From an uncultured Clostridia bacterium (GTDB lineage: Bacteria; Bacillota; Clostridia; TANB77; CAG-508), in the NCBI GenBank assembly GCA_944393275.1, contig CALXZQ010000019.1, forward strand, positions 1 through 14,659: a stretch of DNA of 14,659 nt, written 5' to 3'. The notes below the pieces were generated by a model. That model had not been told where the DNA came from. It made no database searches and saw nothing but the letters and a program-made list of their open reading frames with translations. Made by a program: the position numbers and the translations under genes. The first letter of the stretch is position 1. Every line of letters starts with the position of its first letter. Below, piece after piece: positions 7,498 to 13,147 of this stretch.

Positions 7498-8089
7498 AGT
7501 TATTATTTGTTTCCTTTTCTATTTTAATTATTCCATCATGTGACTCCAACATTTTCTTAGGTACTAAGCTTATTATTAATATATTTATAAAGATTGATAG
7601 TACATTTTCTCCTATAATTAATGGATATATATGTTTTGCAGACTCTTTTGCTGATAAGTCATTCAAATTTGCACGTTCTTGTAATTCTTCTTGTGTAAAT
7701 GCTGCTATTACATCTCTATCTTCTAAGAAATCATTAGAATATTGTCTATCTATATTTAATTTTGCTTCATATAAGTCATATATCATTGATATTACACTAA
7801 GTAAAACTATAAATATTATGATATTTCTAATTACTTTTTTCGTATCTAACCCATCTGTAGATTTTTTTCTCAAAACTAGTAATACACTAAGTTTCCACGA
7901 AATATACATCATAAGTATTGAAAACACTACTGTTATAATTGTTGCTACTAATTCTTGTATTGGTAGTATATTATTAAGCCAAATACTTATTAACACAAAC
8001 ACATATCCTAAGATTATTGTAAAAACCGAATATAATATTATAATAAATAATGTTGCTTTTCCTACAGTTAATTCTTTTTTATTTTCCAT
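7496..8089 (-). CDS. Uncharacterised membrane protein with four predicted helices
   Basis: A 197-residue protein I do not recognise. Hydrophobic segments lie at about residues 10-35, 45-72, 87-106 and 157-176. Between the third and fourth is an acidic, charged loop (about 107-155, containing EDRDVIAAFTQEELQERANL), followed by a short charged tail ending in asparagines. The start is well supported by AGGAGG six bases before the ATG. It is a single gene with its own promoter, downstream of metK on the same strand, and it converges on the DUF6483 gene. Nothing in the sequence shows what it transports or binds. The single CGG (8026-8028) is out of frame (TCG GTT). Confidence 0.75.
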   Translation of the reverse strand: MENKKELTVGKATLFIIILYSVFTIILGYVFVLISIWLNNILPIQELVATIITVVFSILMMYISWKLSVLLVLRKKSTDGLDTKKVIRNIIIFIVLLSVISMIYDLYEAKLNIDRQYSNDFLEDRDVIAAFTQEELQERANLNDLSAKESAKHIYPLIIGENVLSIFINILIISLVPKKMLESHDGIIKIEKETNNN

Positions 8090-8123
8090 TTTTTCCTCCT
8101 AAGTATAATAAATTTATATACTT

Positions 8124-8153
8124 AGTATATCATTTTTAAATTTGTTTTTGCAA
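8124..8153 (-). promoter_or_regulatory. Possible promoter of the four-helix membrane protein gene
   Basis: On the minus strand TTGCAA (8148-8153), an 18-bp spacer and TATACT (8124-8129), lying between the metK stop and the gene. The -35 is only a partial match. Confidence 0.4.
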
Positions 8154-8169
8154 TATATTCGTATAAACT

Positions 8170-9315
8170 TTAAAATTCTATAATTTTCTCCCAAGCTAAG
8201 TTTTCTTTTCCAAAGTGTCCATAGTTTGTTGTCTGTCTATATATTGGTTTTTGTAATCCTAAAAAATTAATTATTCCTCTTGGTGTTAGATCAAATTTAT
8301 TTTCTATCTTTCTTACTATTTCTTCTTCAGGAATAGTATTAGTTTTATAAGTATCTACATATATTGAAACAGGTTTTGCAACACCTATTGCATAAGAAAA
8401 TTGGATTTCACATTTTTTTGCATATCCATTGGCAACAATGTTTTTTGCAATAAATCTTGCCATATATGCAGCAGATCTATCAACTTTTGTTGCATCTTTT
8501 CCCGAAAATGCTCCTCCTCCATGTCTTGCATATCCTCCGTATGTATCTACTATGATTTTTCTACCTGTCAATCCACTATCTCCTAGTGGTCCTCCTATTA
8601 CGAATCTTCCTGTTGGATTAATATAATATTTTGTTCTATCATCTAATAATTCTTTTGGAACCACTTCATTTATTACTTTTTCTTTAATGTCTTTTCTTAA
8701 ATCATCTAAGTTTATATCTTCATTGTGTTGTGTTGATACTACTATAGTATCTATTCTTAATGGTTTATCATCTTCGTATTCAACTGTTACTTGTACTTTG
8801 CCATCAGGTCTTAGATAATCTATTATATTTTCCTTTCTTACAAAAGATAGTCTTTTTGCTATCTTATGTGCTAGTTGGATTGGTAGAGGCATTAATTCTT
8901 TTGTTTCATCACAAGCAAACCCAAACATTAATCCTTGGTCTCCTGCTCCTTCTGAATCTATATCTGTTCCTTCCTTTGTTTCTAATGACTTATCTACACC
9001 TAAAGCAATATCTGGAGATTGTTTAGATATATTTACAATTATCTTACAAGTCCTATAATCAATATCCAAATTACTGTTGTCATACCCTATTTCTTGTATT
9101 GCTTTTCTTGCAATATTTTCAATATTTATCCACTCTGCTTTAGAACTTATTTCTCCCGTAATATATATTTCTCCTTTTCCTGCTACCGTTTCACATGCTA
9201 CTCTTGATTGAGGATCCTTACTTAAGTATGCATCTAGTATACTATCTGATATATAATCACATAACTTATCTGGATGGCCTTCTGTTACACTTTCTGATGT
9301 AAACAATTTTCTCAT
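8170..9315 (-). CDS. metK: S-adenosylmethionine synthetase
   Basis: A 381-residue cytosolic enzyme that makes SAM from methionine and ATP. The family is unmistakable: the N-terminal FTSESVTEGHPDKLCDYISD segment with the substrate-binding His and Asp, GAGDQGLMFGFACDET (the ATP-binding hexapeptide region), GGPLGDSGLTGRKIIVDTYGG, and the glycine-rich loop GGGAFSGKDATKVDRS. Length is normal (380-400). The ATG at 9315 has AGGAAG ten bases upstream and is conserved with the family start (MRKLFTSESV). It is monocistronic: its leader carries a SAM-I riboswitch and terminator, giving feedback by its own product. All four CGG trinucleotides inside (8502-8504, 8537-8539, 9156-9158, 9186-9188) are out of frame. 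Confidence 0.98.
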   Translation of the reverse strand: MRKLFTSESVTEGHPDKLCDYISDSILDAYLSKDPQSRVACETVAGKGEIYITGEISSKAEWINIENIARKAIQEIGYDNSNLDIDYRTCKIIVNISKQSPDIALGVDKSLETKEGTDIDSEGAGDQGLMFGFACDETKELMPLPIQLAHKIAKRLSFVRKENIIDYLRPDGKVQVTVEYEDDKPLRIDTIVVSTQHNEDINLDDLRKDIKEKVINEVVPKELLDDRTKYYINPTGRFVIGGPLGDSGLTGRKIIVDTYGGYARHGGGAFSGKDATKVDRSAAYMARFIAKNIVANGYAKKCEIQFSYAIGVAKPVSIYVDTYKTNTIPEEEIVRKIENKFDLTPRGIINFLGLQKPIYRQTTNYGHFGKENLAWEKIIEF

Positions 9316-9361
9316 TTTTATACTTCCTTTCTTTACAAATTAAATATATATATCATCATAC

Positions 9362-9393
9362 AAAAAACCTTTGCATAAATTAATGCAAAGGTT
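9362..9393 (-). terminator. Riboswitch-controlled terminator upstream of metK
   Basis: On the minus strand a perfect 11-bp stem AACCTTTGCAT / ATGCAAAGGTT (9366-9376 with 9383-9393) and a six-base loop run directly into a T-tract (9362-9367). It lies about 12 bases after the P1 helix of the SAM-I aptamer and about 47 bases before the metK ATG, as expected for SAM-induced transcription termination. Confidence 0.9.
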
Positions 9394-9405
9394 AATAATT
9401 TTCTT

Positions 9406-9519
9406 TTATCATCAAAATCATCATCCAAAGCATTCATTTTGCTTTGTCGGTATTAGCACCTTATTATTAACAGGTTGCTGTGGAGTCCTTAAGCCGAATC
9501 TCTCGTCCACTCTTGATAA
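9406..9519 (-). ncRNA. SAM-I (S-box) riboswitch aptamer
   Basis: Minus-strand reading starts TTATCAAGAG (9519-9510) and ends TGATAA (9411-9406), forming P1. P2 is closed by GTGGA/TCCAC with the internal GAGAGA. The conserved core CAGCAACC lies at 9480-9473 and AAGGTGCTAATACC at 9462-9449. P4 is the CAAAGCA/TGCTTTG stem. These match the S-box consensus; the usual RUGA of the P2 kink-turn seems to read AGGA here. Binding SAM should stabilise P1 and allow the downstream terminator to form, switching metK off. Confidence 0.92.
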
Positions 9520-9536
9520 TATATATTTCGATGAAT

Positions 9537-9565
9537 ATTATACTATTTTTTACATAGAATGTCAA
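9537..9565 (-). promoter_or_regulatory. Consensus sigma-A promoter of metK
   Basis: On the minus strand perfect TTGACA (9560-9565), a 17-bp spacer and perfect TATAAT (9537-9542). Transcription would begin near 9530, about 11 bases before the riboswitch P1 helix. The -35 begins five bases after the mnmA stop codon. Confidence 0.9.
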
Positions 9566-9572
9566 CATTCTA
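9555..9572. promoter_or_regulatory. 18-bp palindrome over the metK -35 element and mnmA stop
   Basis: TAGAATGT-CA-ACATTCTA: 8-bp perfect arms around a 2-bp centre. It covers the whole metK -35 and includes the mnmA TAG stop (9570-9572). As RNA from mnmA it could fold as a 7-bp hairpin with a 4-base loop but has no U-tract after it. It may be an operator or an mRNA 3'-end hairpin. Confidence 0.5.
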
Positions 9573-10613
9573 CATTATTTTTCCACCGCCAACAACATAA
9601 TCTTCTAAATAAAATACCGCAGATTGTCCTGGGGTTATAGCTCTTTGTGGCTCATCAAACACAACATTTATGATTCCACCTTCTTGCATTATCTTGGCTT
9701 TTGCCATTTTAGAAGAATATCTGGTTTTAACTTCTACTTCCATCCAATCTTTTATTTCATCTAATAGTAATAGGTTTATGTTATTAACTTTTATCTCTTT
9801 TTTATATAACTCTTTTTCTTTTCCTACTATTACTTCATTTTTTATACTGTTAAAACCTAAGACAAATAATGGGGTTGAATTAGATATTCCAAGACCCTTT
9901 CTTTGCCCTATGGTATAGTTATATAGCCCTGAATGTTTACCAAGTATCTCGCCTTTAGAGTTTACAATATTTCCATACTTAGGTTTTATATCAGAGTTCT
10001 CTTCTAAAAATTTTTTGTAATTTCCATCTGGTATGAAGCAAATATCTTCACTATCAGGCTTGCTTGCTACATGTAATTGTGCCTTTCTTGCCACATCTCT
10101 AATTTGCTCTTTATTTTCAAAATCTGCCAATGGAAATTTTACAAACTCTATAATCTCTTTAGGTATATTCCATAAGACATAACTCTGATCTTTCTTACCT
10201 GCTTTAGATTTTTTCAAAACCCATCTGTCATATTTTTCACTATATTCTGTTTTAGCATAATGACCTGTTGCTATGTATTTGCAATTTAATTCTTTTGTTT
10301 TTTCATACATAAGTCCAAACTTTATATATCTATTGCATTCTATGCAAGGATTTGGTGTTTTACAATTGGCATAACAATTAATAAAATCATTTATAACATA
10401 TTTATTAAATGTTGCTTGTCCATCACATACATAATGTTCTATTCCTAGCTGCTCACTTATTCTTTTAGCATCTGCTCCTGATTCATTATTATCATTATCA
10501 AATAGTTTTAATGTAACTCCTACAACCTCATAACCTTGTTCTTTTAATAGAAGAGCAGATACACTACTATCTACTCCTCCACTCATTCCTACTAATACTT
10601 TAGATTTCTCCAT
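9570..10613 (-). CDS. mnmA: tRNA-specific 2-thiouridylase MnmA
   Basis: A 347-residue cytosolic enzyme that thiolates U34 of tRNA-Lys, tRNA-Glu and tRNA-Gln. The N-terminal PP-loop ATPase motif is GMSGGVDSS (residues 9-17). The first catalytic cysteine is Cys93 in TPNPCIECNRYIKFG and the second is Cys192 in SEDICFIPDG. GHYAKTEY, KDQSYVLW and YTIGQRKGLGI are other MnmA signatures, and the C-terminal beta-barrel ends in RAITPGQSAVFY. The ATG has AAGGA about ten bases upstream. It lies 23 bases after the small membrane protein gene, probably in one operon. The NPCIEC form of the first cysteine loop, with an extra Cys90, is seen in one clostridial subgroup as I recall. CGG trinucleotides at 9586-9588 and 9617-9619 are out of frame. 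Confidence 0.96.
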   Translation of the reverse strand: MEKSKVLVGMSGGVDSSVSALLLKEQGYEVVGVTLKLFDNDNNESGADAKRISEQLGIEHYVCDGQATFNKYVINDFINCYANCKTPNPCIECNRYIKFGLMYEKTKELNCKYIATGHYAKTEYSEKYDRWVLKKSKAGKKDQSYVLWNIPKEIIEFVKFPLADFENKEQIRDVARKAQLHVASKPDSEDICFIPDGNYKKFLEENSDIKPKYGNIVNSKGEILGKHSGLYNYTIGQRKGLGISNSTPLFVLGFNSIKNEVIVGKEKELYKKEIKVNNINLLLLDEIKDWMEVEVKTRYSSKMAKAKIMQEGGIINVVFDEPQRAITPGQSAVFYLEDYVVGGGKIM

Positions 10614-10636
10614 GCTATTACATTCCTTTTTAATTT

Positions 10637-10909
10637 CTAATAATAGTAGCTACTTAAAGTAGTTCCTATTGCTGCTCCACTAACAATAATTACTACTGCC
10701 ATTATTACAATAATCAAAATCGCCAAAAGCATCATAGCAAAATATGAACGGGCATAATTTTTTAAGTTTTTATTTTCAGTTCCTCCTAATGCAAAAACTA
10801 ATGCAACTATAAAACCTACGATTGGTATAGCAAATAATATTTGATATCCTACATATCCCCATGCTCCTATTGGTTTATATTCATGTGGTATATTATTTTC
10901 TTCTGACAT
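10637..10909 (-). CDS. Small two-helix membrane protein of unknown function
   Basis: A 90-residue protein. A polar N-terminus (MSEENNIPHEYKP) leads into an IGAWGYVGYQILFAIPIVGFIVALVFAL segment and the first membrane helix (about residues 16-41). The polar loop GGTENKNLKNYARSYF is conserved in type among small clostridial membrane proteins, and the second helix is at about 57-79. A frame extension to an ATG at 10918 exists, but GGAG directly abuts that codon and lies nine bases before the ATG at 10909, so 10909 is the start. It is 23 bases upstream of mnmA and probably co-transcribed with it. I know of no assigned function. Confidence 0.72.
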   Translation of the reverse strand: MSEENNIPHEYKPIGAWGYVGYQILFAIPIVGFIVALVFALGGTENKNLKNYARSYFAMMLLAILIIVIMAVVIIVSGAAIGTTLSSYYY

Positions 10910-10942
10910 ACACTCCATCTCCTTTTATTTTTTTACATATAT

Positions 10943-10971
10943 ATTCTATCATTTTCATTTTGTGAATGCAA
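10943..10971 (-). promoter_or_regulatory. Possible promoter of the small membrane protein/mnmA operon
   Basis: On the minus strand TTGCAT (10966-10971), a 17-bp spacer and TAGAAT (10943-10948), about 34 bases upstream of the chosen start. Confidence 0.45.
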
Positions 10972-11014
10972 TATTTTGTCTATTCTTGTTTTATAGCCCT
11001 TTCTTTAATTATTA

Positions 11015-11455
11015 TTAAGATAATAACTTTTTAACAACCTCATTTATTGTTTTTCCATCTGATGAAGCACCTATTTTCTCTTTAGCTACTTTCATTACTT
11101 TTCCCATATCTTTCATAGAGGTTGCATTTTCTTCTTGTATTATTGCTTTTATTATCACTTCTAATTCTTCTATTGACAATTGTTTTGGCAAATATTCTGA
11201 TAATATTTCAATCTCTTGTTTTACTTGTGAAATCAATTCCTCTCTTCCACTTTTTTCATAATCTGTTAAAGAGTCTTTTCTTTTTTTAGATTCTTTTGCA
11301 ATTATTTCAATAATTTGATTATCATCTAATTCAACTTGATTATCTTTTTCCGCTTGTAGAATTGCTGCTCTTACCATTTGAATTACATTTTTTCTAATTG
11401 TCATCTTATTTTTCATACATTCCTTTAAGTCTTCTAATAATTTTTCTTTTAACAT
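11015..11455 (-). CDS. yqeY: GatB/YqeY domain protein
   Basis: A 146-residue soluble helical protein matching the YqeY family throughout. The N-terminal helical part has LKEKLLEDLKECMKNKM and RLAIQ-like IRKNVIQMVRAAI, then the basic KESKKRKDSL segment and IEILSEYLPKQLS. The C-terminal part is MGKVMKVAKEKIGASSDGKTINEVVKKLL, the conserved YqeY tail also found at the end of GatB, where it contacts tRNA. The role of stand-alone YqeY is unclear; a tRNA-related role is suggested by the GatB link. The start is ATG 11455, with GGTGAT five bases upstream; a GTG at 11464 would add three residues. It is monocistronic with a strong promoter. I see only a weak A+T dyad after its stop. Confidence 0.92.
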   Translation of the reverse strand: MLKEKLLEDLKECMKNKMTIRKNVIQMVRAAILQAEKDNQVELDDNQIIEIIAKESKKRKDSLTDYEKSGREELISQVKQEIEILSEYLPKQLSIEELEVIIKAIIQEENATSMKDMGKVMKVAKEKIGASSDGKTINEVVKKLLS

Positions 11456-11472
11456 ATTTATCACCCATAATA

Positions 11473-11501
11473 CTTATATTTAAAACTATAGCTTTTGTCA
11501 A
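11473..11501 (-). promoter_or_regulatory. Promoter of yqeY
   Basis: On the minus strand perfect TTGACA (11496-11501), a 17-bp spacer and TATAAG (11473-11478), about 17 bases upstream of the ATG; the transcript would have a very short leader. Confidence 0.65.
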
Positions 11502-11537
11502 GTCTATTTTTTATTTTTCTAATATCATTATACTTAA

Positions 11538-11579
11538 AACGCACCGATCTACCCATTAAAGTGAGTATATCGGTGCGTT
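11538..11579 (-). terminator. Intrinsic terminator of the 148-residue ORF
   Basis: On the minus strand an 11-bp perfect stem AACGCACCGAT / ATCGGTGCGTT (11569-11579 with 11538-11548) with a 20-base loop that can pair further (TACTC/GGGTA). It is followed by TTAAG, giving a four-T run counting the stem end. It is unusually G+C-rich for this window. Confidence 0.65.
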
Positions 11580-11586
11580 AGGTTTA

Positions 11587-11603
11587 CTGACGTATTACAT
11601 CAG
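11587..11603 (-). terminator. Second hairpin directly after the 148-residue ORF stop
   Basis: CTGATG-TAATA-CGTCAG on the minus strand (one U-G pair), beginning at the base after the TAA stop. It has no U-tract of its own. With the hairpin at 11538-11579 it forms a tandem stem-loop that may shield the 3' end or belong to the imported segment. Confidence 0.4.
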
Positions 11604-12050
11604 TTAAGATAGGAATAATTTCCTTCCGGCTCTTACTACTGTATAAACTTGTCTTTGCATTCTATCAGAAATAATTATGCTGTCCCCCTCTTTCAAAAAA
11701 ACGACTGCTTCTTTTTTATCAAGCGCAATAAGTACATTCTCTCTTTGGACTGTCTCCAGTGTATCCATATATGGAATTATTAATACTATGTAGGTTTCGA
11801 TGCTGTCATAATCAGTCTCGTGATATCTAAATACAATTTTTTTGCCTGTAGCACCTCCAATTAGATCTGTAGAAATGAGGTACGGATTAGATACATGAAG
11901 TACATGGGCAGATCCTGTTTGTGGCATTCCATCAAATATTAATTCGGAAATACCTAATCTACACCGATGCTCTATAGCATCTACGCCGTAGCCTATAGCA
12001 AATTTTCTATTATATTCGTCATATAATAGTTGGGCAAGTTTGCCATACAT
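11604..12050 (-). CDS. Unrecognised 148-residue protein with atypical base composition
   Basis: I do not recognise this protein. It is soluble, has no signal or membrane segment, and the second half looks beta-rich (KKIVFRYHETDYDSI, ETYIVLIIPYM, EAVVFLKEGDSIII, RQVYTVVRAGRKLFL). The N-terminal part has LAQLLYDEYNRKFAIGYG, a possible short helix. Sampled 60-base blocks are about 32-43% G+C against about 28% in the adjacent MBL gene, and codons such as AGG, CGG and GCC appear, so recent transfer is likely. Codon 29 is an in-frame CGG (11966-11964) that needs no frameshift: a +1 skip there would hit TAG three codons later. The ATG has GGAGGG about nine bases upstream. It is monocistronic, with an extended -10 promoter and tandem 3' hairpins. 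Confidence 0.65.
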   Translation of the reverse strand: MYGKLAQLLYDEYNRKFAIGYGVDAIEHRCRLGISELIFDGMPQTGSAHVLHVSNPYLISTDLIGGATGKKIVFRYHETDYDSIETYIVLIIPYMDTLETVQRENVLIALDKKEAVVFLKEGDSIIISDRMQRQVYTVVRAGRKLFLS

Positions 12051-12099
12051 TACTCTATTCCCTCCCCTAATAAATTAATTGTCGCCTACGACTATTATA

Positions 12100-12128
12100 A
12101 TTATAGCATATTTTACTCTATACAACAA
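12100..12128 (-). promoter_or_regulatory. Extended -10 promoter of the 148-residue ORF
   Basis: On the minus strand a perfect TATAAT (12100-12105) preceded by TGC (extended -10), with a weak TTGTTG 17 bp upstream (12123-12128). A short dyad GTCG-TAGG-CGAC (12092-12081) lies at about the transcription start and might be an operator. The rest of 12051-12152 shows nothing else that I can support. Confidence 0.5.
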
Positions 12129-12152
12129 TAATTTTATAAGTTTATTTTAATA

Positions 12153-12959
12153 CTATAATTCTATTATATCTAAATCTTCTGGAACAATTATATTACCTTT
12201 AAAATATTTACTTGCTTCTTCTTTAAATCTTTCTGCTCTTTTGTCTAAAAAGTCTTCTCTAGTATGCCATAGGATTAATGTTTTTACATTTAGCATTTCT
12301 GCTTTCTCTGCTGCTGATTTTGCTGTATCGTGATTAAATTTATATGGTGTATGTATATGTGCTTCTGAGTCTAAACAAAATGCTTCATGACACATATAGT
12401 CTACATTTTTAACTCTATCATATACTGGTTCTCTTAATGGCTCATCTCCTAAAAATATGAATGTTTTTCCATTATCTAATTTAGTCTTAAAACCATATTG
12501 TAAATCACTTTTAGCACATATATCTATTGCTTCTAGTTCATATCCTATAACATTAACTTTTTGTCCATCTTCTAGAATTTTAAAGAAGATTCTTGTGTCA
12601 AATAAATCTAAAAACCTTTTTTTAAATGTTAGCCCACATAGTCCCCTAATTACTTTTTCTAGCTCTGAATGACAATAAATTGTTAAGTTTCCTTCATATT
12701 TATTATCTGCTATGAATTTTTCTAATTTTCTTATAATCCATAAAATCCCTAACACATGGTCTGAGTGTTTATGAGATATAAATATATCATGTATTTCATT
12801 TATTGGCACATTTGCTTTAGTTAATCTTGATAGAATTCCATTTCCTCCACCTGTATCTACTAGCAATTTCTCTTTTTTATCATTTTCTAACACAAAACAA
12901 GTATTAAATAAATTTTCTGCTGTTGCATATCCTGTTCCTAATACAATTATTTTTTCCAT
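12153..12959 (-). CDS. MBL-fold metallo-hydrolase (RNase Z-like)
   Basis: A 268-residue cytosolic metallo-beta-lactamase-fold hydrolase. VDTGGGNGI is the family's first loop. SHKHSDHVLG (His63, His65, Asp67, His68) is the HxHxDH zinc motif. FIFLGDEPL holds the second metal-bridging Asp, HEAFC a further conserved His-Glu, and LILWHTRED the last metal His. The arrangement resembles RNase Z/arylsulfatase-type members, but it is not a full tRNase Z and its substrate cannot be told from sequence. The ATG has AAGGAG six bases upstream. It is divergent from the FAD/Rieske gene, with its own promoter in the shared intergenic region. It contains no CGG in any frame on the coding strand that I could find. 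Confidence 0.85.
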   Translation of the reverse strand: MEKIIVLGTGYATAENLFNTCFVLENDKKEKLLVDTGGGNGILSRLTKANVPINEIHDIFISHKHSDHVLGILWIIRKLEKFIADNKYEGNLTIYCHSELEKVIRGLCGLTFKKRFLDLFDTRIFFKILEDGQKVNVIGYELEAIDICAKSDLQYGFKTKLDNGKTFIFLGDEPLREPVYDRVKNVDYMCHEAFCLDSEAHIHTPYKFNHDTAKSAAEKAEMLNVKTLILWHTREDFLDKRAERFKEEASKYFKGNIIVPEDLDIIEL

Positions 12960-13016
12960 TTTTTCTCCTTCTTTACATTCATACTATTTCTAATAAAAAA
13001 TTTTATTAACATTAGA

Positions 13017-13045
13017 ATTATATAAGAATAATTACCTATTTGCAA
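13017..13045 (-). promoter_or_regulatory. Promoter of the MBL-fold hydrolase
   Basis: On the minus strand TTGCAA (13040-13045), a 17-bp spacer and a perfect TATAAT (13017-13022), about 58 bases upstream of the ATG. Confidence 0.6.
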
Positions 13046-13088
13046 TATCTTTGATAATTAATTTGTGAGCAATGTTTCTATATATTTG

Positions 13089-13128
13089 AATATTAATATA
13101 ATAAAATTTTTAAATATTAACATAATAA
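13089..13128 (+). repeat. Two 16-bp direct repeats upstream of the FAD/Rieske gene
   Basis: AATATTAATATAATAA (13089-13104) and AATATTAACATAATAA (13113-13128) differ at one base and start 24 bp apart, ending just before the AAGGAG ribosome binding site. They may be regulator sites in the promoter region or simple A+T-rich drift. Confidence 0.45.
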
Positions 13129-13147
13129 TATAGAAAGGAGAAACGCA

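Noticed and set aside
8401..9207. Plus-strand ORFs opposite metK
   Set aside because: Antisense to conserved metK sequence with no Shine-Dalgarno or family resemblance.
9371..9640. Plus-strand ORF of 89 codons across the metK leader
   Set aside because: It covers the SAM-I riboswitch, terminator and promoter on the opposite strand; no start signal.
232..10613. Causal link between the tRNA-modification genes (MnmA, U32 protein) and the CGG frameshifts
   Set aside because: Both act on U34 of other tRNAs and are common housekeeping genes; their presence in this window does not by itself bear on CGG decoding.
11000..11030. Terminator after yqeY
   Set aside because: Only a weak A+T dyad (TTATTA/TAATAA) with no proper U-tract; not enough to call.
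11538..11579. Possible integron attC-like site (ACCTAAC ... GTT arms)
   Set aside because: The stem is perfectly paired without the extrahelical bases of attC sites, the right-hand core does not fit GTTRRRY, and a short T-run follows, so a terminator is simpler.
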